Origin: Cytobacillus stercorigallinarum
GTDB lineage: Bacteria > Bacillota > Bacilli > Bacillales > Cytobacillaceae
Reading direction: 5' to 3'
NCBI RefSeq assembly: GCF_014836495.1
Contig: NZ_JACSQT010000013.1
Location: forward strand, 1-64,000
DNA: 64,000 nt
Below, piece after piece: positions 23,808 through 33,390 of this stretch. The notes under the pieces are model-generated. The model worked only from the letters and a program-made list of their open reading frames with translations, ran no database searches and had not been told where the DNA came from. Both the position numbers and the translations under genes were made by a program. How positions within the stretch are numbered: the first letter of the stretch is position 1; every line of letters starts with the position of its first letter.

Positions 23808-25241
23808 TCAACTATTATTATCAGGATATGTGTGCTTACTATTTATTAAAGACTGTAAATCACCTCTATAAAAAGTATCCTTTAACTCTCGATATCTAAA
23901 AGGGATTAATGGTGAAAGATAAGGGACTCCTGCCGACTTGAGATTTACCATATACAATATGAGAATTGTTGTTCCAACTATTAAACCAGTGAACCCCCAA
24001 TAAAGAGCAATGATTAAAAAAAGAAAACGTAATGTTGCTATTGCATTAGACAACCCTCTATATACAATAAGAAAACTGGATAAAAAAGTAATTCCTATGG
24101 TAATTAGACTTGCCGGGTGAATAATTTTAGCTGTAACTGCTGTCTCACCAATTACAATAGTTGCGACTAATGAGATAAGAATAATTGCACTTTTAGGAAT
24201 TCGAAAAGAAGCATCTGTAAGTATTTTTAATAAAAACATTAAAAAGATCATTTCCCAAAATGCAGGTAGTATTTCGCCATCAGAAAATAATGATTTTACA
24301 ACCTTCTTAGAAAATTCATCTTGATGGAATTTTTCTAAGGTAAGGTATATTGCAGGCAAAAATACAGATAAGAAAAAACCAAATAGGCGAATTAACCGAG
24401 TTGTAAAACGTCCTGTTTTAAAATAATAATCATCGGGCGTTTGAAAAGAATCTATAAATAAGGTTGGTGTTATAATAGCTAAGGGTGTACCATCTACAAT
24501 AACGCCCACCCTTCCTTCATACAAAGCTGACGCAAGAACATCAGGGCGTTCGGTTGACTTATTTAAGTTAAATAAGTTTTTCTTTCCTTCAATTAGATCG
24601 TCAATCACCCGTGCTTCTAATATGTATTTAACTGAAAGATTTCCTATACGAGTTCGAACCTTTTCTAGTATTCCTTTATCGACGATTCCATTCATATAAA
24701 CAACTGATATTTGTGTTTTTGAAATTACTCCAATCTCTTTATTTTCTACACATAGATTAGGCGATTTTATAATTGAGCGTAACATATTTATATTTGTTTT
24801 AAGCTTTTCTGTTAAACCAATAATTGGTCCTTGTGGTACACGTTCACCTTGAGCTTCTTCCAGACTTCTTTCTTGCCACATTGGCGCATCTATAATGATT
24901 CCAGTGTCATGATTTTCAAATAAAATAGTCGTTTTACCATTAACAATTGCATCTGTTATTTCATTATATTTTGTACACATATTGATATTTGTTGATTCAA
25001 TTACTTCAGTAATATAATTTATTATTTGTTCTTTTTCAGAAGTTTTTTTATTAAGTAATGGTTTAACCACAAAATCCTGTATTGCGTCCGAATCGACAAT
25101 ACCATCAATATAAATCATTGCAGCATATTCTTTCTTTTCTATACCTAACTTAAACTTTTTCACTACTAAATCTGATGTATTATTAAATACTTCCTTAATA
25201 TGCCGAATATTATCATCAAGATTTCTTTCGATATTTTCCAC
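23808..25241 (-). CDS. GerA-family spore germination receptor A subunit, orphan
   Basis: The product (about 477 aa) belongs to the GerAA/GerBA/GerKA family: a cytoplasmic N-terminal domain (about 1-240) and a membrane domain of about five helices (LFGFFLSVFLPAIYL onward), ending in the characteristic SAGVPYLSPLIPFRYRELKDTFYRGDLQSL. Such subunits join B and C subunits in the inner spore membrane as nutrient receptors. Here no B or C gene is adjacent. The conserved family block (normally E-P-x-x-E-x-x-xRGPxEGFTE) reads EEAQGERVPQGPIIGLTEKL, so it is divergent. The start is uncertain: GTG at 25241 follows GGTGGTGAG, but GTGs at 25253 and 25256 also exist. Confidence 0.88.
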   Translation of the reverse strand: MENIERNLDDNIRHIKEVFNNTSDLVVKKFKLGIEKKEYAAMIYIDGIVDSDAIQDFVVKPLLNKKTSEKEQIINYITEVIESTNINMCTKYNEITDAIVNGKTTILFENHDTGIIIDAPMWQERSLEEAQGERVPQGPIIGLTEKLKTNINMLRSIIKSPNLCVENKEIGVISKTQISVVYMNGIVDKGILEKVRTRIGNLSVKYILEARVIDDLIEGKKNLFNLNKSTERPDVLASALYEGRVGVIVDGTPLAIITPTLFIDSFQTPDDYYFKTGRFTTRLIRLFGFFLSVFLPAIYLTLEKFHQDEFSKKVVKSLFSDGEILPAFWEMIFLMFLLKILTDASFRIPKSAIILISLVATIVIGETAVTAKIIHPASLITIGITFLSSFLIVYRGLSNAIATLRFLFLIIALYWGFTGLIVGTTILILYMVNLKSAGVPYLSPLIPFRYRELKDTFYRGDLQSLINSKHTYPDNNS

Positions 25242-25489
25242 TTCTTTTCTCACCACCAGATAAAGTATCTAGACCTATTATGTGAGTAGCTTATTTTATT
25301 TATTCTTGTACAACCATCGAATACAAGTTAAAATCTTCCCTCCTCTAGTGGCAAGCATTAAAGAAGTACAATCTAGGTTGGGACATAAAGACATTTAAAA
25401 ACAATATCTCAAAAAACCGCTGAAAGCTTCCTAAATTCATGAATTAGAATAAATCAGGTCAATATTAGGTTAGAAGCTCTTTTTTGCAT
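25242..25489. other. intergenic region with a short repeat copy
   Basis: No supported gene. GGTTGGGACATAA recurs at about 25377-25389, as at 9557. It marks the right edge of the accessory block just before the rpsI terminator. Confidence 0.4.
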
Positions 25490-25528
25490 CAAAAAAAGAC
25501 CCTTGAACAAAAATGTTCGAGGGTCTTG
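25490..25528 (-). terminator. terminator of the rplM-rpsI operon
   Basis: On the minus strand the stem AAGACCCTCGAACA/TGTTCAAGGGTCTT (one mismatch) is followed by seven T. It is strong. Confidence 0.9.
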
Positions 25529-25540
25529 AAACGTTGGTAA

Positions 25541-25933
25541 TTAACGTTTTGAGAACTGAGGTGCACGACGAGCGCCTTTAAGACCGTATTTTTTACGTTC
25601 TTTCATACGAGCGTCACGTGTTAATAGTCCAGCGCGTTTTAGTGTTGGACGGTATTCTGGATCAGCAAGAAGTAACGCACGAGCGATACCGTGGCGGATT
25701 GCGCCAGCTTGACCAGTGTATCCACCACCTTTAACATTTACAAGAATGTCGTAGCTTCCTACTGTTTCAGTAGCTACTAGTGGTTGTTTAACAACTTCAC
25801 GTAAAGCTGCAAACGGGATATATTCATTGATGTCACGACCATTGATAACGATTTTACCGTCGCCAGGGACTAAACGTACGCGAGCTACTGAGCTCTTACG
25901 GCGACCAGTACCAGTATATTGAACCTGTGCCAA
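25541..25933 (-). CDS. rpsI: 30S ribosomal protein S9
   Basis: The product (130 aa, standard length) opens [16 protein letters not shown] and ends in the universal [17 protein letters not shown] tail, whose final Lys-Arg reaches the ribosomal P site. It is the second gene of the rplM-rpsI operon, 22 bases after rplM, and is followed by a strong terminator. In B. subtilis ybaJ and ybaK come next; here an accessory block does. Confidence 0.98.
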   Translation of the reverse strand: MAQVQYTGTGRRKSSVARVRLVPGDGKIVINGRDINEYIPFAALREVVKQPLVATETVGSYDILVNVKGGGYTGQAGAIRHGIARALLLADPEYRPTLKRAGLLTRDARMKERKKYGLKGARRAPQFSKR

Positions 25934-25955
25934 GTTAATAACCTCCCCTAATTAA

Positions 25956-26393
25956 TTATCCACGAAGTTCGTAAACTTCTGGTTGTTGTGCTTGGTGAGC
26001 ATGTTCGCTACCAGCGTAAACATGTAATTTTTTAAACATTTGACGACCAAGAGAGTTCTTTGGAAGCATGCCTTTAATAGCAAGCTCTAACATGCTCTCA
26101 GGGTAGTTTGTACGCATTTCATTAGCAGTTCTAGTTTTTAAACCACCAGGGTGCATGCTGTGGCGGTAGTAAATTTTATCAGTAAGCTTCTTACCAGTTA
26201 ACTCGATCTTAGAAGCGTTCAAGATAATTACATGATCACCAGTATCCACATGTGGTGTAAAAGTTGGTTTATGTTTACCACGTAGAATTGATGCTACTTC
26301 ACTAGCAAGACGTCCAAGAGTTTTGCCTTCAGCATCAACTACGTACCATTTACGTTCGATATTGTTTGCATTCGCCATAAACGTTGTACGCAT
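25956..26393 (-). CDS. rplM: 50S ribosomal protein L13
   Basis: The product (145 aa, as in B. subtilis) has [19 protein letters not shown] near the start and the L13 signature [22 protein letters not shown]. An early assembly protein of the large subunit. AGGAGGG precedes the ATG. It is preceded by a structured leader and its own promoter. Confidence 0.98.
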   Translation of the reverse strand: MRTTFMANANNIERKWYVVDAEGKTLGRLASEVASILRGKHKPTFTPHVDTGDHVIILNASKIELTGKKLTDKIYYRHSMHPGGLKTRTANEMRTNYPESMLELAIKGMLPKNSLGRQMFKKLHVYAGSEHAHQAQQPEVYELRG

Positions 26394-26435
26394 CGGTTTT
26401 CCCTCCTAAATTAAATCCATCATAATCATTTTTGG

Positions 26436-26484
26436 TTTCATATATTCTTACACAATAAGATTCCGGGGCTTATCGTGGTTTTAA
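26436..26484 (-). ncRNA. L13-type ribosomal leader RNA upstream of rplM
   Basis: On the minus strand the sequence contains ACCACGATAAG, then CTTATTGTGTAAGAATATA; CGATAAG can pair with CTTATTG around a CCCCGGAAT loop. This resembles the L13 leader known from Bacilli, which precedes rplM-rpsI and is thought to mediate feedback control. Identified from memory of the motif and its location; a covariance search would settle it. Confidence 0.6.
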
Positions 26485-26501
26485 TTATAATACCATATGC
26501 T

Positions 26502-26530
26502 ATAATATAACTTTACCAGCTGATTGTCAA
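26502..26530 (-). promoter_or_regulatory. promoter of rplM-rpsI
   Basis: On the minus strand: perfect TTGACA (26525-26530), a 17-base spacer and TATTAT (26502-26507), followed by the leader RNA. Confidence 0.8.
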
Positions 26531-26596
26531 GTCGATGTTACACCAGGATTAGTTGTTTTAAGATTTTTTTCTCATAAATCCTGCAAAGGACGCGTT

Positions 26597-27355
26597 CTAC
26601 CTATCATTAGCAATATTTTCTTCATAATAGACTTGCCATAAATACAGGCCATGACCAGGTGCCGTTTTCCCGGCATAAATACGGTTTTTCTTCGCTAATA
26701 TCTCTTCTATTTCATAGGGCTCACGCTCACCCTTACCGACTTCAAGTAACGTTCCCATTAAAATGCGAATCATATTATAAAGAAATCCATTACCAACAAA
26801 ACGGAACAGTAACTCATTCCCATCTTCCTCAATATAAATACCGTGGATGGTACGCACGCGATCTTCCACCTCAGACCTTGCTGAACAAAAGCTCGTAAAG
26901 TCATGCTCTCCTAATAAATACGGAATTGCTTCACGCATACGCTCGACATCAATCGGAAAAGAATACTGATAAGCATAATGCCGCAAAAAAGGATTGCTTT
27001 TCTTCGTGCGTATTAATCGGTAGCGATACTCCTTACCTATGGCATGATATCGTGCATGGAAGTCCTCTGCTACATATGCCGCTTCTTCTACTACCACATC
27101 ATTCGGCAGAATAGAATTCAAAGCAACCGGCCACCGCTCTGCAGGCAGTTGCAAAGGACTATCAAAATGGATCACTTGACCCACCGCATGGACACCAGCG
27201 TCCGTGCGGCCAGAAGCAACTACTTTAACCTCGCTGCCCTTATGCAGCTTCGTAAGTGCTGATTCTAGTTCACTCTGGACAGTCCGTTTATTGGGTTGTA
27301 CTTGATAGCCTGCAAAGCCTGTGCCATCGTAGGCGATAATACATTTGATTCTCAT
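26597..27355 (-). CDS. truA: tRNA pseudouridine(38-40) synthase TruA
   Basis: The product (252 aa) modifies uridines 38-40 in the anticodon stem of many tRNAs. The catalytic Asp is in [12 protein letters not shown] (about residue 53), with the start [14 protein letters not shown] and the [11 protein letters not shown] block both typical. It lies 12 bases after ecfT and is probably cotranscribed with the ECF transporter genes, as in B. subtilis. Confidence 0.97.
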   Translation of the reverse strand: MRIKCIIAYDGTGFAGYQVQPNKRTVQSELESALTKLHKGSEVKVVASGRTDAGVHAVGQVIHFDSPLQLPAERWPVALNSILPNDVVVEEAAYVAEDFHARYHAIGKEYRYRLIRTKKSNPFLRHYAYQYSFPIDVERMREAIPYLLGEHDFTSFCSARSEVEDRVRTIHGIYIEEDGNELLFRFVGNGFLYNMIRILMGTLLEVGKGEREPYEIEEILAKKNRIYAGKTAPGHGLYLWQVYYEENIANDR

Positions 27356-27367
27356 AATCGGCCCTCT

Positions 27368-28165
27368 TTATGTTCTAAATATAATTAACAATATCGTTAA
27401 AGCTAAAAGCAATAACAACATCAATGTATCGATACCACTCCACACAAGCTTACGATACCTTGTCCGGCCATCGCCACCGCGATAACCACGTGCTTCCATT
27501 GCCGTAGCAAGCTCCTCTGCCCGTTTAAATGAACTCACAAACAACGGGATCAATAGTGGAATGATGGCCATTACACGGTCTTTTACAGGGCCTGAGGAGA
27601 ACTCCACCCCTCTTGCTGACTGTGCCTTCATAATCTTATCTGTTTCCTCCATAAGCGTCGGAATAAATCTTAAAGCGATAGACATCATTAGAGCGAGCTC
27701 ATGGACTGGAAACTTCAGCTTCTTAAGTGGGCCTAACAAGCTCTCTAAACCGTCTGTAATCGCAATAGGAGCGGTTGTTAACGTTAAGATGGATGTGATT
27801 AAGATTAATAGGAAAAAGCGTAAAGAGATGAAAATCCCTTGTCTCAAGCCTTCTTCATAGACTTTAAACCATCCTAATTCAAAAATAACCGGACCTTCTC
27901 TTGTTAAAAAGATATGCATCAAGAACGTAAAAATAATCAAAATGAAGACGAGTTTTAAGCCACCAAATACAAAGCGCATCGGCACCTTCGACATCGCTAG
28001 CATTAATAAGGTATAGACAACAAGTGCACCATACGTAATCGCATTATTAGCGAGGAAAACAACACATACGAATAAAAGAACGATAAGGAGCTTGGAACGC
28101 GGGTCCATGCGGTGAATCACTGAGTCAGCTGGAACATAGCGTCCAAAAATCATTTTTTCCATCAT
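27368..28165 (-). CDS. ecfT: ECF transporter transmembrane subunit EcfT
   Basis: The product (265 aa) is the scaffold membrane subunit of energy-coupling-factor vitamin/metal uptake. It has about five hydrophobic segments and two coupling Ala-Arg-Gly motifs, SARGVEF and EARGYRGG, that contact the ATPases. GAGGTG precedes the ATG at 28165, which overlaps the ecfA2 stop. It works with EcfA1, EcfA2 and exchangeable S components encoded elsewhere. Confidence 0.96.
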   Translation of the reverse strand: MMEKMIFGRYVPADSVIHRMDPRSKLLIVLLFVCVVFLANNAITYGALVVYTLLMLAMSKVPMRFVFGGLKLVFILIIFTFLMHIFLTREGPVIFELGWFKVYEEGLRQGIFISLRFFLLILITSILTLTTAPIAITDGLESLLGPLKKLKFPVHELALMMSIALRFIPTLMEETDKIMKAQSARGVEFSSGPVKDRVMAIIPLLIPLFVSSFKRAEELATAMEARGYRGGDGRTRYRKLVWSGIDTLMLLLLLALTILLIIFRT

Positions 28166-29031
28166 TATGCTTCACCTCTCTTTAAAAAGCGAGGCATTTC
28201 TTGACTGATTTCCTCAATTGTTAAACAAGTTTTAGCAAACTTATGGCCGAATGTTTTCTCTAGCTTTTGCTGGAATTTCACTACCTCTGGTACGTCTAAG
28301 CCCATTTCTATCAGTTGCTCTGGGTCAGAGAAAATCTCGAGTGGAGTCCCCACCTTATAAACTTGACCTTTATGCATAATAGCAATCTTATCTGCATAGC
28401 GTGAGGCATCCTCCATACTATGGGTTACAAGTATTGTAGATAAATTCCGCTCTTTATGAAGCTGATAAAACATATCCATAATTTCTTTGCGGCCACGGGG
28501 ATCTAAGCCTGCTGTTGGTTCATCAAGCACAATAACATTAGGTTGCATCGCTAATACACCCGCAATGGCTACTCGGCGCATTTGCCCACCCGAAAGATCG
28601 AACGGTGATTTTTGTAAAATCGACTCATCTAAGCCTACTTGTTTAATGGCTTCATGCGCGCGTCTTTTTGCTTCTTCTTCATTTACACCGAAATTCATCG
28701 GACCAAAACAAATATCTTTCTCTACAGTTTCTTCAAATAATTGATGCTCAGGAAATTGAAAGACAATCGCTACTTTTTGGCGTACCGCTTTTAAGTCTTT
28801 CTGTTTCTTTTCAGAAGTAATCGTTCTCTCACCAATCACAACTTCGCCCGCTGTAGGTTTCAGTAATGCATTTAAATGTTGTAGGACGGTCGATTTCCCA
28901 GAACCAGTATGTCCTATTAAAGCGAGAAATGTGCCAGATGGAATATCTATAGACACATCTTGAATCGCTAATCTTTCAAATGGCGTATTGACTTGGTAGC
29001 GATATTCTACATTTTTGAGTGAGATGTCCAT
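28165..29031 (-). CDS. ecfA2: ECF transporter ATPase EcfA2
   Basis: The product (288 aa) has Walker [10 protein letters not shown] (about residue 38), Q-loop [11 protein letters not shown], signature [13 protein letters not shown], Walker [13 protein letters not shown] and the switch His in VTHS. The start overlaps the end of ecfA1 by 25 bases, and its stop overlaps the ecfT start, so the three are coupled. Confidence 0.96.
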   Translation of the reverse strand: MDISLKNVEYRYQVNTPFERLAIQDVSIDIPSGTFLALIGHTGSGKSTVLQHLNALLKPTAGEVVIGERTITSEKKQKDLKAVRQKVAIVFQFPEHQLFEETVEKDICFGPMNFGVNEEEAKRRAHEAIKQVGLDESILQKSPFDLSGGQMRRVAIAGVLAMQPNVIVLDEPTAGLDPRGRKEIMDMFYQLHKERNLSTILVTHSMEDASRYADKIAIMHKGQVYKVGTPLEIFSDPEQLIEMGLDVPEVVKFQQKLEKTFGHKFAKTCLTIEEISQEMPRFLKRGEA

Positions 29032-29852
29032 AATTCTTCCACCAATTCTTCTTCGGATAAATGATGCTTAGATACTGGGATATTTAAAGCTTTTAACATT
29101 TTGCTCATTTTCACAGGGAACGGAATATCGAGTCCTAACGAAATCAACTCTTCATCTAATTGAAAAATATCTTCCGGACTACCTTCTCGATAAAGCTGTC
29201 CCTTATTCATCACAATCATGCGGTCAGCCTTTGCTGCTTCCTCTAAATCATGTGTGATGGATATAACAGTCATTTCTTGTGATGCTTTTAACTGTCTAAT
29301 TGTCTCTAACACCTCTTCACGACCACGCGGATCTAACATAGAGGTCGCTTCATCCAAGACAATGATATTTGGCCTAAGCGCTAGAACCCCTGCAATGGCC
29401 ACACGCTGCTTTTGACCACCTGATAAATGGTGCGGCTCTTGATCAAGAAACTCTTCCATTTTCACACTTTCCAGCGCGTCATGGACACGCTTAATCATTT
29501 CTTCTCTCTCGATGCCGTGATTTTCTAAACCAAAAGCCACATCATCCTGTACAGTAGTACCAACAAACTGATTATCGGGATTTTGAAAAACCATCCCAAT
29601 TTTATCTCGTATGTCCCAAACCGTTTCTTCTGATAGCAGCAAATTATCTACCGTAATACTGCCTTCTTTCGGGAAATTCAAGCCATTTAAAAGCTTAGCC
29701 ATCGTTGACTTCCCTGAACCATTATGGCCAACAATCGCCAACCATTCCCCTTCATATATATCAAACGTCACATCTTTCAACGCATAATCCGCATGCTCAT
29801 CATATTTAAAAGAAAGATTCCTTATCTGCACGAGGGAATTCTTCATACTCAT
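29007..29852 (-). CDS. ecfA1: ECF transporter ATPase EcfA1
   Basis: The product (281 aa) has Walker [11 protein letters not shown]-loop [12 protein letters not shown], signature [13 protein letters not shown] and Walker [13 protein letters not shown]. Partner ATPase of EcfA2. It is the first gene of ecfA1-ecfA2-ecfT-truA. In B. subtilis it follows rplQ closely; here 1.6 kb of non-coding repeats separates them. Confidence 0.96.
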   Translation of the reverse strand: MSMKNSLVQIRNLSFKYDEHADYALKDVTFDIYEGEWLAIVGHNGSGKSTMAKLLNGLNFPKEGSITVDNLLLSEETVWDIRDKIGMVFQNPDNQFVGTTVQDDVAFGLENHGIEREEMIKRVHDALESVKMEEFLDQEPHHLSGGQKQRVAIAGVLALRPNIIVLDEATSMLDPRGREEVLETIRQLKASQEMTVISITHDLEEAAKADRMIVMNKGQLYREGSPEDIFQLDEELISLGLDIPFPVKMSKMLKALNIPVSKHHLSEEELVEELWTSHSKM

Positions 29853-30165
29853 CTACTCCTCTCCAACCTCTGCTACTCTCAACTCTACTAAAAACAAACC
29901 TAAAAATCTAACGTCTAAATTTTATTAGAAAACTGACCGATTGGCAAGCCTGTGAAGGCAATGACAGAGGTCTAGTTGCTCTTATACTTCGTTTTTTCTT
30001 GGAACCTGCCTCATTAGCTATTCTTCTTTCCTTGTTAAAACATAAGCGCTCTGAAGTGATTGAAAACTGGACGATATGATTGGCAAGCCTGTAAAGCTAC
30101 AACTGGATTCTACTGCTTTTTTTACTATTTCTAATGCCATTGTATTTTTCTAACCTAGCTGAAAC
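29853..30165. other. non-coding region between ecfA1 and the 51-bp array
   Basis: No ORF is supported. A short imperfect duplication is visible: AAAACTGACCGATTGGCAAG (from 29930) and AACTGGACGATATGATTGGC (from about 30063), both followed by AAGCCTGTGAAG or AAGCCTGTAAAG. The ecfA1 promoter should be here on the minus strand if the gene has one. Confidence 0.45.
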
Positions 30166-30840
30166 TTTGTTTCCTTCTTGTGTGCGCTTTTCCGAGTTGC
30201 CCACTCTTCTTATCCTTGTTTCTTACTCTTGTGTGCGCTTTTCCGGTTTACCCACACTTCTCAGACTTGTTTCTTACTCTTGTGTGCGCTTTTTCGGTTT
30301 ACCCACTCTTCTTATCCTTGTTTCTTACTCTTGTTTTCCGGTTTGCCCACACTTCTCATCCTTGTTTCTTACTCTTGTGTGCGCTTTTCCCATTTGCCCA
30401 CACTTCTCAACCTTGTTTCTTACTCTTGTGTGCGCTTTTCCGGTTTGCCCACTCTTCTTCTCCTTGCTTCTTACACTTGTGTGCGCATTTCCCATTTGCC
30501 CACACTTCTTATCCTTTTTTCTTACTCTTGTGTGCGCATTTTCGGTTTACCCACACTTCTCAGACTTGTTTCTCATACTTGTGTGCGCATTTTCGGTTTA
30601 CCCACTCTTCTTCTCCTTGCTTCTTACACTTGTGTGCGCATTTTCGGTTTACCCACTCTTCTTCTCCTTGCTTCTTACACTTGTGTGCGCATTTCCGGTT
30701 TACCCACACTTCTCAACCTTGTTTCTTACTCTTGTGTGCGCATTTCCGGTTTGCCCACACTTCTTATCCTTGCTTCTTACACTTGTGCGCGCATTTCCAA
30801 TTGCCCACATATCTTACGCTTATTCCCCACACTTATGTTC
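30166..30840. repeat. tandem array of about thirteen 51-bp repeats
   Basis: TGTGCGC anchors recur at 30181, 30232, 30283, 30378, 30429, 30480, 30531, 30582, 30633, 30684 and 30735, with a one-base variant at 30786: a 51-base period except for one unit (near 30334) that lost 7 bases over the anchor. A unit reads TGTGTGCGCTTTTCCGGTTT then GCCCACACTTCTCATCC then TTGTTTCTTACTCT. Copies vary at a few positions in a mixed pattern (CTTTT or CATTT; CACACTTCT or CACTCTTCT). One strand is pyrimidine-rich throughout. Because 51 is a multiple of 3 and the unit lacks stops, all three plus-strand frames stay open for about 240 codons; no frame has a ribosome site, so I do not call a gene. The last units decay after 30790. 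Confidence 0.95.
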
Positions 30841-31069
30841 GTAATTCCAATTTGCCACCAACACAATCATATTTGTGTTTCCATCCGCTTGTGACCCTAT
30901 TTAGGCTTGGCTCATTTCCTCAAAATCTCGCATTTTGTTGAACTTATAAGACACAAGAACTTTCAATCTGGCTCTGGCGATTTATCCTTTATTTTCCCAT
31001 TAACTCAAACACTTTAGTCTCTTATCCTTTTTACACAAATCCTACCAAACATAATTAATTAGATATAAT
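30841..31069. other. non-coding region right of the array
   Basis: AT-rich, with degenerate traces of the repeat up to about 30900 and nothing else I can name. Confidence 0.4.
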
Positions 31070-31098
31070 AAAAAAGCCGCCACTATTGATGGCGAGCT
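31070..31098 (-). terminator. minus-strand terminator downstream of the rplQ region
   Basis: On the minus strand AGCTCGCCA pairs with TGGCGGCT (one bulge) and is followed by TTTTTT. It is about 350 bases past rplQ and behind a first rplQ terminator, so it probably ends a separate short transcript or read-through. Confidence 0.65.
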
Positions 31099-31346
31099 AC
31101 TATGTGTATGGAGTTTTATCTTATCTGCATTATCTCCATAACAAAGGCTCGTTAACAATTGCCTTGCAATGGTAGTTTTTAAAAAAGCCTGCATCCTCAT
31201 CCAAGTAATACAGGCATTCCTGTATGGACGAGTAAAGCACATGGATGAAGATGCAAAGAGCTAGACGTCACACCTCAATCTTACGGGTGTCCATCGTAAC
31301 ACTCAAAATGGTTTTGCTCATTGGCTTTAGGGGTATCCCTATTTAA
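31099..31346 (-). other. unexplained element between two minus-strand terminators
   Basis: About 250 bases with no convincing ORF, between the rplQ terminator and the 31070-31098 terminator. It contains a hairpin (ACACC/GGTGT arms around 31271-31291) and inverted or repeated words such as CAGGCATTCCTG. It might be a non-coding RNA or a decayed insertion; nothing in the sequence decides. Confidence 0.3.
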
Positions 31347-31347
31347 A

Positions 31348-31398
31348 GAAAGAGGGCATTGAATAAGTTCCAATGAAACCATTCAGGCGCCCTCAATC
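31348..31398 (-). terminator. terminator/3' structure of the alpha operon after rplQ
   Basis: GAGGGC (31352-31357) pairs with GCCCTC (31389-31394), with inner GAAT/ATTC pairing, and is followed on the minus strand by TTTCTTT. Confidence 0.7.
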
Positions 31399-31449
31399 TG
31401 CACATGAATCCCAAAGGTTAGGTTATCCTAATCTTAGAAGATACGTTTA

Positions 31450-31812
31450 TTATACTAATTCGATGATTACCATTGGTGCTGCGTCGCCACGACGAGGACC
31501 GATTTTCATAATACGAGTGTAACCACCTTGACGCTCTTCATAACGAGGAGCAATATCACTGAACAATTTTTGAACAGCATCTTGGTTTTTCTCAGCATCA
31601 GCTACTTCATGACGAACAAATGCAGCTGCTTGGCGACGAGCGTGAAGGTCTCCACGTTTACCAAGTGTGATCATTTTTTCAACTACTGAACGAAGTTCTT
31701 TAGCACGAGCTTCAGTTGTTTCAATACGCTCATTGATGATTAAATCTGTTGCTAAGTCACGTAACATCGCTTTACGTTGAGCGCTAGTACGTCCTAACTT
31801 TCTGTATCCCAT
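31450..31812 (-). CDS. rplQ: 50S ribosomal protein L17
   Basis: The product (120 aa) opens [20 protein letters not shown] and ends [12 protein letters not shown], both diagnostic. It is the last gene of the alpha operon, 51 bases after rpoA. Confidence 0.98.
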   Translation of the reverse strand: MGYRKLGRTSAQRKAMLRDLATDLIINERIETTEARAKELRSVVEKMITLGKRGDLHARRQAAAFVRHEVADAEKNQDAVQKLFSDIAPRYEERQGGYTRIMKIGPRRGDAAPMVIIELV

Positions 31813-31863
31813 GAAAGTTTCCCTCCTTTGTTGAAGTCATTAAAGGCTAGATTTAAAAGACAA

Positions 31864-32808
31864 TCAGTCGTCTTTACGCAAACCTAATCCAAGCTCTTCT
31901 AGTTTATGTTTTACTTCCTCTAGAGACTTCCTACCTAAGTTACGTACTTTCATCATATCTTCTTCAGTTTTATTAGCTAACTCCTGAACAGTATTGATGC
32001 CTGCACGTTTTAAGCAGTTGTATGAACGAACAGATAAATCTAGTTCTTCAATTGTCATTTCAAGGACTTTTTCTTTTTGGTCTTCTTCTTTTTCAACCAT
32101 AATTTCAGCATTTTGAGCTTCATCAGTTAAACCAACAAAGATATTCAAATGCTCAGTTAAGATCTTCGCTCCAAGTGCAACTGCATCTTGAGGGCCAGTA
32201 CTTCCGTCAGTCCAAACATCAAAAGTCAATTTATCAAAATTACTCAATTGACCAACACGAGTATTCTCAACTTGATATTGTACGCGTGAAACTGGCGTAT
32301 AAATAGAATCAATAGGAATAACACCGATTGGTTGATCTTCTTTTTTGTTTTGAACAGCTGGTGTATAACCACGACCACGTTTAGCAGTTAGACGCATATG
32401 CAAATGACCATTTGAACCAAGAGTAGCAATATGAAGATCCGGATTAAGAATCTCTACATCACTATCATGTGTTACATCTGCAGCAGTAACTACACCTTCG
32501 CTTTGAACATCAATTTCTAATGTTTTTTCTTCATCAGAATAGATTTTCAATGCAAGCTTTTTAATGTTTAAAATGATAGATGTTACATCTTCTACGACGC
32601 CTTCAATTGTTGAGAACTCATGAAGTACCCCATCAATTTGGATCGAAGTGACAGCGGCACCTGGGAGTGAGGATAATAGGATACGACGTAAGGAGTTACC
32701 CAAAGTTGTTCCATATCCACGCTCAAGTGGTTCTACGACGAACTTACCATACTTAGCATCATCGCTGATCTCAACCGTTTCGATTTTTGGTTTTTCTATT
32801 TCGATCAT
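31864..32808 (-). CDS. rpoA: RNA polymerase alpha subunit
   Basis: The product (314 aa, the B. subtilis length) has an N-terminal dimerisation domain with [21 protein letters not shown] and a C-terminal helix-hairpin-helix domain (about 245-314; [22 protein letters not shown]) that contacts UP elements and activators. The ATG at 32808 follows GAAGGAGGGTG; the longer open frame to 32895 is not used. Confidence 0.98.
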   Translation of the reverse strand: MIEIEKPKIETVEISDDAKYGKFVVEPLERGYGTTLGNSLRRILLSSLPGAAVTSIQIDGVLHEFSTIEGVVEDVTSIILNIKKLALKIYSDEEKTLEIDVQSEGVVTAADVTHDSDVEILNPDLHIATLGSNGHLHMRLTAKRGRGYTPAVQNKKEDQPIGVIPIDSIYTPVSRVQYQVENTRVGQLSNFDKLTFDVWTDGSTGPQDAVALGAKILTEHLNIFVGLTDEAQNAEIMVEKEEDQKEKVLEMTIEELDLSVRSYNCLKRAGINTVQELANKTEEDMMKVRNLGRKSLEEVKHKLEELGLGLRKDD

Positions 32809-32978
32809 CAAAATACACCCTCCTTCAAAACGTCGAAACCCCGGCTTGTTAACCGAAATTCCCCCATGTATACGTTCCCGTTTTGTGCACAACAACTGGA
32901 ATAATAAATACTGTATAATTCATTTACTTTGTATCATATCCCATTATAGACAGGGATTCAAAAGTTTATACAGATTAA

Positions 32979-33383
<405 letters not shown>

Positions 33384-33390
33384 TTACCGA

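Noticed and set aside
30166-30840. CRISPR array
   Set aside because: The units are contiguous 51-mers with no unique spacers, no palindromic repeat and no cas genes nearby.
30134-30941. Three overlapping plus-strand open frames of 236-253 codons over the 51-bp array
   Set aside because: They exist because the repeat period is a multiple of three and the unit has no stops in any plus frame. None has a ribosome site or a family resemblance, and all three are equally open.
31042-31242. 66-codon minus-strand frame downstream of rplQ
   Set aside because: It runs through a strong terminator (31070-31098) and has no ribosome site.
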